From: DATJQA01 sp041169145 | Lineage (GTDB): Bacteria; Patescibacteriota; Minisyncoccia; UBA6257; 2-01-FULL-56-20 | Assembly (NCBI GenBank): GCA_041169145.1 | Contig: JBEEJO010000001.1 | Location: 1-63,098, forward strand | Length of the DNA: 63,098 nt | Direction of reading: 5' to 3' | Shown here: in pieces, positions 40,533 through 50,070 of the stretch | How the letters are laid out: the number at the start of each line of letters is the position of its first letter | Position numbering within the stretch: position 1 is the first letter of the stretch | The notes under the pieces: generated by a model | Told to the model about the DNA's origin: nothing | The model's database searches: none | Seen by the model: the letters and a program-made list of their open reading frames with translations, nothing else | Made by a program: the position numbers and the translations under genes

Positions 40533-41537
40533 CTACGGAACGAGATTGAACATCTCCTTCTTCAGATATCCCTTCACATTCGCGATGGTCGTATGCAGTA
40601 TCCTCTGAAGCGCTTCCACCGAGTTGAACGCCAGGTGCGGCGTGACCAGAACGTTCGGCATTTTCATCAGAATGTGATTTCGCAAGATATTTTCCAGCGA
40701 TTCGGAATTCGGATGGCCGCTCGCCAGGATGTGCAGCTCCTCTTTCGTTTCTCCTTCCTCTTCCAGAACGTCGAGCGCCGCGCCGGCAAGGAATCCTTCC
40801 TGAAGCGCCCAGACCAGCGCCTCGGTCGCGACGATGCCCCCGCGAGCCGTATTAATAAGATACGAACCTCGGCGCAGCTGGCTGATGTTCTGCATGTTGA
40901 TGAGATGCTTCGTCTCCAGCGTGAGCGGACAATGGATCGTAATGATATCGGACATCCGCAATACCTCTTCCAACGTGTGGTACTCGAATCCGACATCCTT
41001 TGAGAACTGAACATCGGGCTTCAGATCGTACGCGACGATGCGCATACCGAATCCCTGCGCTATGCGCAAGGTGTGCCGGCCGATGCGGCCCGTGCCGATG
41101 ACACCGATCGTGCGGCCCAACAGGTCAACGCCGCGAAGCCCTTCGAGCGAGAACGAGCCGTGTTCTTTCACGTGTTCCGCGCCGAGATAGATCTTGCGCG
41201 TGAGCGCGAGAAGCAGGCCGAAGGTGAATTCCGCAACGGTGCTGTCGCCATATCCCGGAACGAACGAAACAACGATGCCGCGCGCTTTGCAGGCGGCGAT
41301 ATCGATATGGTCATATCCCGTTGACCGCGCCGCGATGAACTTCAGATTCGGGAATTTTGCTATAACGTCCGCCGTGATCTGGGATTCCACGAACACGGAT
41401 ATGGCCTCAAAGCCGGTGTCGGACGGAATCTCCTCCGGCGTCAATCTGTTGCGCGAGAGATATACCTCGTGCGTCGGAAACTCTTTGAGAATGAGGTGGT
41501 TTTCCCATCCCTCCAATTCAAAGAATGCAATGCGCAT
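40533..41537 (-). CDS. D-lactate dehydrogenase-like 2-hydroxyacid dehydrogenase
   Basis: The 334-aa protein has the Rossmann motif GVIGTGRIGRH and the catalytic triad Arg (NTARGGIVA), Glu (LDVLEEEG) and His (TPHLAFNS). HSTAEFTFG-like DSTVAEFTFGLLLAL supports the D-LDH branch. It could reduce pyruvate to D-lactate as a fermentative sink, but other hydroxyacids are possible. It is 21 nt downstream of ppsA, which also handles pyruvate. Confidence 0.9.
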   Translation of the reverse strand: MRIAFFELEGWENHLILKEFPTHEVYLSRNRLTPEEIPSDTGFEAISVFVESQITADVIAKFPNLKFIAARSTGYDHIDIAACKARGIVVSFVPGYGDSTVAEFTFGLLLALTRKIYLGAEHVKEHGSFSLEGLRGVDLLGRTIGVIGTGRIGRHTLRIAQGFGMRIVAYDLKPDVQFSKDVGFEYHTLEEVLRMSDIITIHCPLTLETKHLINMQNISQLRRGSYLINTARGGIVATEALVWALQEGFLAGAALDVLEEEGETKEELHILASGHPNSESLENILRNHILMKMPNVLVTPHLAFNSVEALQRILHTTIANVKGYLKKEMFNLVP

Positions 41538-41558
41538 GCTCCTTGCGTATCGTAATTA

Positions 41559-43976
41559 CTATGCCGCGACCTTCCGCTCTTCCTCCGCTATTGCAGCGAG
41601 CGTCTTGATGACAGTATCGGGATTCAGCGAGATGCTCTGAATACCGTGCTGCACGAGAAATCGCGCAAAGTCGGGATAGTCCGATGGCGCCTGTCCGCAA
41701 ATGCCGATGTATTTTCCTTTCTCGCGGCAATTATGGATGATCTCGGCAATGAGCTTCTTTACCGCAGGATCGTTCTCGTTCGCGATCGTGTTCACAATAC
41801 CGGAATCGCGGTCCAAGCCGAGCGTAAGCTGGCTCAGGTCGTTGGAGCCGATCGACATGCCATCGAAGATCGCAAGGAAGTCATCGGCGCGCAAGATGTT
41901 GGACGGTATCTCGCACATGACATAGACCTTGAGCGATCCGTCCTTTCCGCGGTCCAGGCCGTTCTGGGCCATGATATCCACGACCTGCTTCCCCTCTTCG
42001 GGCGTGCGGCAGAACGGTATCATCGGCACCACATTCACCAGCCCCATTTCTTCGCGGACCTTCTTCAATCCTTTGCACTCCAAGCCGAACGCTTCCTTAA
42101 AATCGGGGTGGTAATAGCGCGATGCGCCGCGCCAGCCGATCATCGGATTCTCTTCCTCCGGTTCGTAGAGCTCGCCGCCGACCAATTTCCGATACTCGTT
42201 CGTTTTGAAATCCGAAAAGCGGATAATAACTTCGTTCGGATAGAATGCCGCGCCGATACGCGCGATCCCTTCCGCAAGCCGGTCAACATAATATTGCGAT
42301 TTATCCGCATACCCGGCCGTCATTTCGTCAACGCTTTTTACGGTCTCTTTGGCTTCGCGGCGCGCGTCGCGCTTCAGTTCTTCGTAATGGATGAGTGCGT
42401 TCGGATGGATGCGGATGTGCGATGCGATGATGAATTCCAGCCGTCCCAAGCCGACGCCTTTGACCGGCAGGATGTGGTTCTTGAACGCTTCGTCGGGCGA
42501 ACCGACATTCACCATGATCTTCGTACGCGTCTCGGGCATGGAATCCAGGCGGTGTTCTTTCGCTTCGAACTCCAAGATGCCGGCGAACACGACGCCCGAC
42601 ATTCCCGAAGAACAATCGATGGTCACCGGTTCGCCGTTCTTCAGTACCGTCGTCGCATTTCCGCTGCCGACGATGCACGGGATGCCGAGTTCGCGCGACA
42701 CGATCGCCGCATGGCTCGTCCGGCCGCCCTTATCCGTCACGATGGCGGATGCGATCTTCATAATGGGCTCCCAATCGGGGTCCGTTATCTCCGTGACAAG
42801 AACTTCGCCTTGCTTGAACTCGCCGATATGCTTCGCGTCGCGGATCACACGCACATTTCCTGCGCCGATCTTCGTTCCTACGGCCGTACCCGTCACCCGA
42901 ACCGCGCCCTTGCTCTTCAAGACATACTCGCGATAGATATTCTTGTCCGCCGACGAATGGATGGTTTCTGGGCGCGCCTGCACAATGAAAAGTTCGTTCG
43001 TCTTTCCGTCTTTCGCCCACTCAATATCCATCGGCTGATGGTGGCCGTGTTTATTGGAAAAATAATCTTCTATCTGCGCGCCCCATTTCGCGAGCCGCAG
43101 AGCCTCATCGTCGGATATGCAGAACGTACCGCGATCGTCCGGCAGAACATTCACTTCAACAATGCCCGAGCGCCCATAAATGATCTTTCGTTTTTTATCG
43201 CCCAGCTTCCGTTCGATGATCGCCGGAAATCCTTTTGCGAGCGCAGGTTTAAAGATCATATATTCGTCCGGCGTCACTTTCCCTTGCACGATCATCTCGC
43301 CGAGGCCATAAGAGCCATTAATGATGATGACGTTGGGGAATCCGGTTTCGGTATCCAATGTGAACATGACGCCCGATGAAGCAAGGTCTGAGCGCACCAT
43401 TTTTTGGACGCCGACCGAGAGTGCCGCATCAAAATGCGAGAATCCTTTGTCTACGCGGTATGAAATAGCGCGATCGGTAAAGAGCGATGCCACGCATTTT
43501 CGTACCGATAGGAGCAGATCGGGCAAACCGCGGACGTTCAAATAGGTCTCCTGCTGGCCCGCGAACGAAGCGCCGGGCAGATCTTCGGCCGTCGCCGACG
43601 AACGCACCGCGACGTCGGTTCCCGTGCCATACATCCGTTCCAATTCGGCATACGCTTCACCCACAAATTGCGCGAGGTCTGCCGGCAATTCCGAGCGAAG
43701 AATAAGTTCACGCACCGCTTTCCCGCGTCGCTGGAGATCTTTCATATTGCCGGTGTCCAATCCCTCAAGCGCCGCCTTGATCTTTTCCGGAAGTCCGACA
43801 GACGACAGAAAATGCCGGTAGGCGTCTGCGGTTATCGCAAAGCCATTCGGCACATTCACGCCAAGCGGTACGAGATTCGCACACATTTCCCCGAGCGCGG
43901 CATTCTTCCCACCGACCCGCGGGACATCTTCTATCCGCAGATCTTTAAACCACGCAATGTATTGATTCGTTTCCAT
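41559..43976 (-). CDS. ppsA: Phosphoenolpyruvate synthase
   Basis: The 805-aa protein has all three domains: N-terminal ATP-grasp (GGKNAALGEM, SSATAEDLPGASFAGQQETYLN), the phospho-histidine domain GGRTSHAAIVSRELGIPCIVG near residue 430, and a PEP-binding TIM barrel ending with FDGMSIGSNDLSQLTLGLDRD and CGQAPSDYP. It interconverts pyruvate, ATP and PEP. Placement before the lactate dehydrogenase-like gene suggests pyruvate handling. No Shine-Dalgarno site is present. Confidence 0.96.
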   Translation of the reverse strand: METNQYIAWFKDLRIEDVPRVGGKNAALGEMCANLVPLGVNVPNGFAITADAYRHFLSSVGLPEKIKAALEGLDTGNMKDLQRRGKAVRELILRSELPADLAQFVGEAYAELERMYGTGTDVAVRSSATAEDLPGASFAGQQETYLNVRGLPDLLLSVRKCVASLFTDRAISYRVDKGFSHFDAALSVGVQKMVRSDLASSGVMFTLDTETGFPNVIIINGSYGLGEMIVQGKVTPDEYMIFKPALAKGFPAIIERKLGDKKRKIIYGRSGIVEVNVLPDDRGTFCISDDEALRLAKWGAQIEDYFSNKHGHHQPMDIEWAKDGKTNELFIVQARPETIHSSADKNIYREYVLKSKGAVRVTGTAVGTKIGAGNVRVIRDAKHIGEFKQGEVLVTEITDPDWEPIMKIASAIVTDKGGRTSHAAIVSRELGIPCIVGSGNATTVLKNGEPVTIDCSSGMSGVVFAGILEFEAKEHRLDSMPETRTKIMVNVGSPDEAFKNHILPVKGVGLGRLEFIIASHIRIHPNALIHYEELKRDARREAKETVKSVDEMTAGYADKSQYYVDRLAEGIARIGAAFYPNEVIIRFSDFKTNEYRKLVGGELYEPEEENPMIGWRGASRYYHPDFKEAFGLECKGLKKVREEMGLVNVVPMIPFCRTPEEGKQVVDIMAQNGLDRGKDGSLKVYVMCEIPSNILRADDFLAIFDGMSIGSNDLSQLTLGLDRDSGIVNTIANENDPAVKKLIAEIIHNCREKGKYIGICGQAPSDYPDFARFLVQHGIQSISLNPDTVIKTLAAIAEEERKVAA

Positions 43977-44038
43977 GTTGTTATCAAAAGGTTATTTCCC
44001 TGATTATGACCGTGCGACAATCACCTCCCCGCGATGCA

Positions 44039-45328
44039 TCACTCCCTGAGCGCGATGATGAGGTCCGATACGTTGGAACCGGTATCGCCGATAAGCAGAT
44101 AGTCCCCGACGGCGTTCCAAAAATCGAACGATGCGCTCTTTGCGAGATACTCCTCCGGTGAGATGTGTAATGATTGAACTCGCTCTCCGGTCAGTATATC
44201 ACAGATGGCCCCGCCAAAGTCGGTATTATCCCGCCCATCCGACGCCACGGCAATAAGCACGCCATCCTTCGGCATCGCCGCAAGCGCGCCAAGCACGACT
44301 TCCTGATTCCGTCCACCCTTTCCCGGGCCTCGGACATTGACCGTCGTTTCACCGCCGTAGAGGAGCGCGGCCTTGGGCGCCGCACGACCGAGCTCTTCGG
44401 CGATACGCTTTCCGATATCGTGCGCTTCGCCCGCGAGCTTCGTATCGCGTATCGCAGGAACAAATCCTCCTGAACGAGCGGCTTCCGCCATCGCGTCAAG
44501 CGCGATCTGATTGGACACAACGACGATATTCTTCACTCGGGCGAACAATGCGTCATCCTTCGGCGTTTCCATCAGGCCGCATCCTTCCAGGCCGCACGAG
44601 CTCAAAATATTGTACTTCGCAAGCATTTCATCGGCCTGCTCTTTTGTTGTCGTATCCTTCACCGTCGGACCGGATGCAATAAAACCGATGTCATCGCTCC
44701 CCGGCACATCATTGAAAATAAGTGATACGACGCGCGCAGGGTGCATCGCTTGCGCCAAGAATCCGCCGCGAACGCGGGACATGTGCTTGCGAACCGTGTT
44801 CACGTCCTGAATGGGCGCGCCGGCGTTCATGAACGCGCCGAGGATGAGCGATTCCCGCTGCCAGTTCCCGTCATCGGGAAGGCACAAGAGCGTTGAGCCG
44901 CCGCCGGTCGCAAGGAAAATGACGGTGTCGTTCTCCGAGAGTCCCGAGCAGAATTTGAGAAGCGCCTGAGATGCTTCCACGTTTACGAGCGACGGGAACG
45001 GATGCGTACCGTGGTACACCGTCACGTTCCGCATCGGCGGAACTTCCCCCACCGCGATGATAAGACCGGCATGGAGCCGGTCGCCAAGAATGCGCTCAAG
45101 TTCCGCCGCGGCGCGAGCGGCACACTTCCCCACTCCGGCGATCAACAGCCGGCCCGGTCCCGAGAGCGGAATACGCTCGCCGTCTATGACAAGCGTGTCG
45201 CCATCGCGCCGCACCGTCTTCCGAATGACCTCTTCGGTATCTATCGCCCGCAATCCCGCCTCAACGATCTCCAACGCCTTGTGCCGGAGCGGCGTCTGCG
45301 CAAGCTGAGTCAAATTCTTTATTTTCAT
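44039..45328 (-). CDS. Glycerate 2-kinase (MOFRL/GckA family)
   Basis: The 429-aa protein opens with the GckA-type domain (LLIAGVGKCAARAAAELER, GTHPFPS, FLATGGGSTLLCLPDDG) and ends with the MOFRL domain (LLYGGETTVNVRGPGKGGRNQEVVLGAL, ASDGRDNTDFGGAICD). It phosphorylates glycerate to 2-phosphoglycerate, feeding lower glycolysis near ppsA. GAGGG 8 nt before the ATG is a borderline Shine-Dalgarno match, one of very few among core genes here. Confidence 0.9.
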   Translation of the reverse strand: MKIKNLTQLAQTPLRHKALEIVEAGLRAIDTEEVIRKTVRRDGDTLVIDGERIPLSGPGRLLIAGVGKCAARAAAELERILGDRLHAGLIIAVGEVPPMRNVTVYHGTHPFPSLVNVEASQALLKFCSGLSENDTVIFLATGGGSTLLCLPDDGNWQRESLILGAFMNAGAPIQDVNTVRKHMSRVRGGFLAQAMHPARVVSLIFNDVPGSDDIGFIASGPTVKDTTTKEQADEMLAKYNILSSCGLEGCGLMETPKDDALFARVKNIVVVSNQIALDAMAEAARSGGFVPAIRDTKLAGEAHDIGKRIAEELGRAAPKAALLYGGETTVNVRGPGKGGRNQEVVLGALAAMPKDGVLIAVASDGRDNTDFGGAICDILTGERVQSLHISPEEYLAKSASFDFWNAVGDYLLIGDTGSNVSDLIIALRE

Positions 45329-45376
45329 TTACCCTCAATTGTATCCTATCTGGAATTGCAGCCATAATCCTCCCCG

Positions 45377-48208
45377 TCAGAATCGTATCTCCTTCAATAC
45401 GCCTCCGGAGAAGTTGTAGACCTTCAGGTCAGCGGTCGCGGCGGCGGGGGTACCGTCGAGTCCGGTACAGGTGACGGTGTAGGTGGTGGAGACGGAGGGA
45501 GAGACGTTCATTGAGGATGCTTCCTGGACGGGGCCGATACCCTGGTTCATCACGCAGGTGTTGGCTTGGACGTTCTGGCAGTTCCATTCGAGGGATGGGC
45601 CCGTGGCCCGCTGTGGCGGGATGACGATACGGTTCGGGTTGATGGACATGGTGCAGGTGCCCGGAGGCAGAGGGCATGCGGGGAGCGATCCTGGGGGGCT
45701 CCCTTGGGGACTGCAAGTAGAGGCGGCGGGGTCTCCTGGGATCCGGGTGCAGGCATAGCCGATGCAGGTGTCGTAGTAGGTGATGCACTCAAGGTCATAT
45801 GTACATCCGTTGAGTCCCGGGCCGGTGAGTCTGGTGCAGGTGACAGTACCGGGGCTTATGCCCTGACAGACGTTGTGGCCGCAGTCGTTGTCCGCCGCGC
45901 ACTCGTCCGCACCACCGCCTGCTAACGGTTTGCACATGAGGAGCGGGTCGCAGCCAAGATGCGTGCAGGTGTTCCAGGTGCACCATGTACTGCAGTCACT
46001 GGGAGGGGTATCTGAGCAAGTGCCGTTGCTCTTGCCGTCGCTGTCGCCGTGGGCTAGATCGCCATCGTCGCAGGATTCGCCGGGTTCAAGTACGCCATTG
46101 CCGCAGTCGTTGCAGGTGTTCCAGATACAGGAGGTACTGCATAGAGCGGTGGGGCAGGTGCCGTTATTGATGCCGTCGTCGCATTGTTCGGATCCTTCTG
46201 GCCAGACGCCGTTCCCGCAAAATGCACTCGCAGTGATCGTTGTTCGTGCTTCCGCCGGCAATGCAGCGGAACGTTCGACGATGACCTTGCCGGTGTAGGA
46301 GGCAGCGGGAGTATAGATATGGGAAACGGTGTTCTGCGGACTCGTACTGATCGCGTTGCACTTGTATCCAACACCAACAGTTTCAATGCAACTTCCCGCT
46401 CCGGGATCCGTTAAATTGCCGCAGATAGAGCTCACTCCAGCAACACTCGTTCCAGTATCAATGCAATTCCACCAGAAAGAGTAGTTCATAGTACCAGCGG
46501 CAGTGCCGCCGACCGTGGCCTGGAGGATGGAAGAGAGCGGAGCGGGACCGCTTGTCGGTGATGCGGCGAGAGAGACGGAAAGGGTCGGAATCCTCGTGAA
46601 ATTCGCCCAATCGCAGAAGATATTCGTGTATGACGCGTTGGCCATATACACGTGCGTTGAGTACGTTCCGTATCCGGGATGGTTCGCGAAATCTATGGTC
46701 GCTTTCCAGGTGCCACCGCCCTGGTTCACGCCGGGGTACCAGATGATGTCATCCTGACCATTCAGGTCGGACCAGGTGGGAAATACCACGCTTGTGGCGT
46801 TCGTGACGCCGTAGGCATAGACGTCGTGGGTGGTGCCGGATTCGTTCACGCTGTCGGGGCCGGCGGAGGTGCAGGCGGGAGGCGTCACAACATTGATGAC
46901 CGCGTTCGTTGAATAGTCGCCAAACCAGGCGACGCCATCTTCAACCATCCTCCACTGGAAATTGTAGGGGTTGGGGGTTGCGGGTGCGGTGATGGTGAAG
47001 GTGAAGGTGAAGGGGTAGGTCGCCCCGGGGGCGACGTTGCCGGAGAGGTTTACGCGGCCGGTGCCCCATCGCACGTTGTCTTGGGGGTTCTGGGAACCAA
47101 GCCGGAACGGGTTCGCGCCGCCTGCGATCCATGTCGTGTCGCAGGAGGTGTTCTTCATCGTCACCGTCGTGGACGTCGTTTGGCTCGGCGCCATGAGTGT
47201 GGGGACGCTTTGGGAGATGAACTGGGCTTGGAGACCGTTCATACAGTTCTTGAATATGGTCGCAGCACTGATCCAGCCGGAGTTCGCACCCTGGTTGTCA
47301 GTAACTAGGATCCACACTTGGTACGTGTGATCGGGCGTCATGTCGACCACTTGCGGAGTGTTCGAAAAGGTCCAGCTTGTCGTGCCGGCGGCGTTCCAGG
47401 TTTTTGAACCAATGGCACCCCATCCGGCACCATTCCAGTCCTGGTTCGCAGTCGCATCGCGGAGGACGACTTGCACAAGGGAAACGGCGCTGTTGTCCGA
47501 CGCGGTGCCGGAAACGATACCGCTCCCGGCGGCCTGGACCGATGACCGTATTCTTTCGTTCGTAATGGGGTTCACCAGTGCGTCGATGGCGCCGGTCGGT
47601 GCGGGGTTCGGGCATGCCGTTCTCGCCGTGCAGTTCGTCTTGCATCCCGAGCCGCAGGCATCGGTGTTGCTACTACCCAAATCGCATTCTTCACTGCATT
47701 CCCGTACGCCGTTGCCGCAGGAGGAGCTGCAACCGCATGAATCTCTCGGCGTACAATCCGTTTTGCATCCCGAGCCGCAGGCATCGTTGTTGGCGCTTCC
47801 CGCATCGCATTGTTCGCTACCTTCTACAACGCCATTGCCGCAAACAGCGGGACAGTCACCAGAGCATGAGGAATATGACTCACCATTATTGCAGCTTCCA
47901 TCCCCACAATAGGGACCTTCCACACACCATTCATCCCAACATGTGCCGCAATCGAGGCTTCCATCTGACATTGGTCTATCTGTGCCCTGACAGTAGCTAC
48001 CCGGGCCGTTACAGGGAATCGGGTCGACACAGGCTCCAGCGCAACATCCTCCCTTCCCCTGAGCGCATACTTCCGGGTTGCACTGCAAGGCAAACACGCC
48101 CTGAGGGATTGCGAAGAATACTCCCATACTTAAGACGAGCGCCAGCACACCGAAGAACGCGTATCGCCGGACTAACGCTATGTCGATAGATATTGTCCCT
48201 TTCCTCAT
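45377..48208 (-). CDS. Large secreted Cys-rich multidomain surface protein
   Basis: The 943-aa protein has a signal peptide (residues about 14-42) and many repeats of CGNGVxExSEQCDxG type at about 130-200 and 670-760, as in the myxococcal Cys-rich repeats. Between them are an NBR1-like Ig domain (FRLGSQNPQDNVRWGTGRV, FQWRMVEDGVAWFGDYS), a Bsp-like domain (FPTWSDLNGQDDIIWY) and a PKD-like unit. The C-terminal 230 residues hold more Cys motifs. It is likely an adhesive or sensory surface protein. The start ATG overlaps the stop of the upstream gene by 4 bp. Confidence 0.82.
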   Translation of the reverse strand: MRKGTISIDIALVRRYAFFGVLALVLSMGVFFAIPQGVFALQCNPEVCAQGKGGCCAGACVDPIPCNGPGSYCQGTDRPMSDGSLDCGTCWDEWCVEGPYCGDGSCNNGESYSSCSGDCPAVCGNGVVEGSEQCDAGSANNDACGSGCKTDCTPRDSCGCSSSCGNGVRECSEECDLGSSNTDACGSGCKTNCTARTACPNPAPTGAIDALVNPITNERIRSSVQAAGSGIVSGTASDNSAVSLVQVVLRDATANQDWNGAGWGAIGSKTWNAAGTTSWTFSNTPQVVDMTPDHTYQVWILVTDNQGANSGWISAATIFKNCMNGLQAQFISQSVPTLMAPSQTTSTTVTMKNTSCDTTWIAGGANPFRLGSQNPQDNVRWGTGRVNLSGNVAPGATYPFTFTFTITAPATPNPYNFQWRMVEDGVAWFGDYSTNAVINVVTPPACTSAGPDSVNESGTTHDVYAYGVTNATSVVFPTWSDLNGQDDIIWYPGVNQGGGTWKATIDFANHPGYGTYSTHVYMANASYTNIFCDWANFTRIPTLSVSLAASPTSGPAPLSSILQATVGGTAAGTMNYSFWWNCIDTGTSVAGVSSICGNLTDPGAGSCIETVGVGYKCNAISTSPQNTVSHIYTPAASYTGKVIVERSAALPAEARTTITASAFCGNGVWPEGSEQCDDGINNGTCPTALCSTSCIWNTCNDCGNGVLEPGESCDDGDLAHGDSDGKSNGTCSDTPPSDCSTWCTWNTCTHLGCDPLLMCKPLAGGGADECAADNDCGHNVCQGISPGTVTCTRLTGPGLNGCTYDLECITYYDTCIGYACTRIPGDPAASTCSPQGSPPGSLPACPLPPGTCTMSINPNRIVIPPQRATGPSLEWNCQNVQANTCVMNQGIGPVQEASSMNVSPSVSTTYTVTCTGLDGTPAAATADLKVYNFSGGVLKEIRF

Positions 48209-48780
48209 CGTACTTTCAAAATAGTAAGGGAAATCTGAGCAGCAGCTTCACCCGGAAGCACTATAGCCGCGACGCGAAGTCCTTCTCGTTGAGCTTCGAT
48301 AGTACACATTTCATCCGTGCGACGACTTGTTCTGCCCGTCCAGCCTTCTTTCTTGAACGATGACGAATAGAACTGACAGATATTTCCCCAGGTATCGCCA
48401 GTGATGGTATACGACGCGGTATATCCCATCGTGCCGTCCGCGAATGTCACAGCCTGTACCACCGTATCTTTAGCGTCCACGCGGAAGAGCATATTGCGCG
48501 GGAGTGGTATGTCACTTACATTTGCCGAGGAGGTCGAGAGGATTCCTGGGAGGTTTAGCATCAGGCGGAGATTTGGAACAACAACAGGTGAAAGGCTCTG
48601 GGGAGTTCGTGCTGATTGAACTCCGTTCCGATCTGAAGGTGCTTGTAAAGCGACCTCTCTAAACTGATATGCCGCAAATACACCTCCAAGAATTAGAACG
48701 GCTACAAGGGTCGCTATCCACTTCAAACGCGAAGAGTGCCACTCGGACGGGACGTTCACGTATTCTCCTACTGGTTTCAT
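48205..48780 (-). CDS. Membrane-anchored protein of unknown function, operon partner of the large surface protein
   Basis: The 191-aa protein has one membrane helix (residues about 20-40), a Ser/Pro-rich linker and a compact extracellular domain of about 100 residues with two Cys (NICQFYSSSF, EMCTIEAQ) and EGWTGRTSRR. It overlaps the surface-protein gene by 4 bp, so the two are likely produced together. A minus-strand TATAAT at about 48796-48801 precedes it, and no Shine-Dalgarno site is seen. Confidence 0.65.
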   Translation of the reverse strand: MKPVGEYVNVPSEWHSSRLKWIATLVAVLILGGVFAAYQFREVALQAPSDRNGVQSARTPQSLSPVVVPNLRLMLNLPGILSTSSANVSDIPLPRNMLFRVDAKDTVVQAVTFADGTMGYTASYTITGDTWGNICQFYSSSFKKEGWTGRTSRRTDEMCTIEAQREGLRVAAIVLPGEAAAQISLTILKVR

Positions 48781-48860
48781 AGGACAAATAGATCAATTAT
48801 AAAAACTGGCGTGGTTTCATTCTAGCAAATTATGGCGAATGGGTATAAGAATGTTGTTGA

Positions 48861-48892
48861 TGCCCCGGAGCGCGCGAGCGCGCTCCGGGGCA
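48861..48892. repeat. Perfect GC-rich palindrome
   Basis: TGCCCCGGAGCGCG (48861-48874) and its exact complement (48879-48892) flank CGAG. It lies 44 nt beyond the lipoprotein stop and may act as a terminator, although no T-run follows on the minus strand. Confidence 0.6.
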
Positions 48893-48935
48893 TAGATCGA
48901 CGTTGGACTTTCGCGGTAAGAGCCGTTGAGTATGG

Positions 48936-49451
48936 TCATGGATTACAGAAAGACCATGTCAACCTGTACATCGCGTCCTTCTGGCTGCGATTCCTGACGT
49001 AGATAAACAACCGTTCATCCGCCGCCTTGAGGACATAGGACACCTCTCTTGGATGAACGCCTGGCGCCGTTGAATCCGACAGGCCGGGCCAGCAGGTATC
49101 CTGCGATGGCGGACAGGCGTCAGGGGGAGAGCTGTAATTGTACAGGTACAACTGCACGTCCGCCCCGGGTGGTTGAGGCGTCCATTCTAGATTTACGTGG
49201 AACACCATCCCGACGGCTCGTGTTGCTTGAGACATCCCGATTGACCCTGCTTCGCCAGACGATATCAACGACCAGTCTCGAGTACGCGTCTCGGGACAGT
49301 TTGGCGTCGGCGATGGCGTGGGTGTCGTCGGCACCGGGCCGGGCTGGCCGGGGTCGGTGGGACCCTTGCCTCCGCCTCCACAGGCGGAGAGAGTGAGGAT
49401 GAACAGGATGCCGCAGGCCACGGAGGCCGCGGTGCGGAGATGCTTCGTCAT
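48936..49451 (-). CDS. Putative lipoprotein of unknown function
   Basis: Start 49451 is fixed by GGGAGGTAGCC directly upstream of the ATG (GGAGGT at 49456-49461). The 171-aa protein has a lipoprotein signal peptide ending LSACGGGG, a Pro/Thr linker, and a domain of about 110 residues (VFHVNLEWTPQPPGADVQLY) that resembles a pre-peptidase C-terminal-type beta sandwich. Four cysteines may form disulfides. It is the sixth gene in the window with a Shine-Dalgarno site and a nearby palindrome, unlike its core neighbours. Confidence 0.7.
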   Translation of the reverse strand: MTKHLRTAASVACGILFILTLSACGGGGKGPTDPGQPGPVPTTPTPSPTPNCPETRTRDWSLISSGEAGSIGMSQATRAVGMVFHVNLEWTPQPPGADVQLYLYNYSSPPDACPPSQDTCWPGLSDSTAPGVHPREVSYVLKAADERLFIYVRNRSQKDAMYRLTWSFCNP

Positions 49452-49686
49452 GGCTACCTCCCTATTGCCTGGGGCATCGGATGATGCCGGGCAAGGAGAA
49501 GACGGGTTGGAGTTGCTCCGTGTCAGTGTCGTGCTGTAAAAGCTGGCAGCGGGATGCTGCCCCGATATTTCATCGCACTCTAGGCGATGATGTCGGGGTC
49601 CCGACTGTAGGTCGGGACTGGAGCGAGCTGGACTTCTTATACCACAATTATTTCCGTTTGACCAGCTCTTGGCGAGAGTGGTGCGG

Positions 49687-50070
49687 CTACTGCGAAGATG
49701 TTGCCGCAATGAGCGGGCAGCCGCTTTCCGAAGAAAGCTTCTGGAGGCCTTGCTCGCCGGCGAAGATGCGGCCATCCGGGAATACCCACGTCGGATATCC
49801 CTTCACGCCTTTCGCAAGACACATCTGCGGATTGTTGGGACATTCCACATACGGCACGAACTGGATCGATGAACCGAAAAGGCGCTTTTCGCGCTGGCAG
49901 TGCGGGCACCATGCCGCGCCATACATTGTCACTTTCTTATCAGCTAAACATTTCGCGAAGGCATCGTACGTGCCGTCGGCAACGGGGAATCCATAAAGCT
50001 CAAATAGCCCCACGCCGGCAAGAACGAGCGCGATAAGAATGAAGAGTGCGCGTCTTTTTCTATTCATCAC
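49687..50070 (-). CDS. Membrane-anchored thioredoxin-like protein
   Basis: The 127-aa protein has one membrane helix (residues about 8-26) and a thioredoxin/glutaredoxin-like domain with the redox motif WCPHC (in YGAAWCPHCQREK) and GYPTWVFPDG containing the cis-Pro. It resembles the domain found beside vitamin K epoxide reductases. An additional Cys pair (CPNNPQMC) may also be redox active. It probably works with the CcdA-like transporter at 50600-51376. Confidence 0.85.
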   Translation of the reverse strand: MMNRKRRALFILIALVLAGVGLFELYGFPVADGTYDAFAKCLADKKVTMYGAAWCPHCQREKRLFGSSIQFVPYVECPNNPQMCLAKGVKGYPTWVFPDGRIFAGEQGLQKLSSESGCPLIAATSSQ

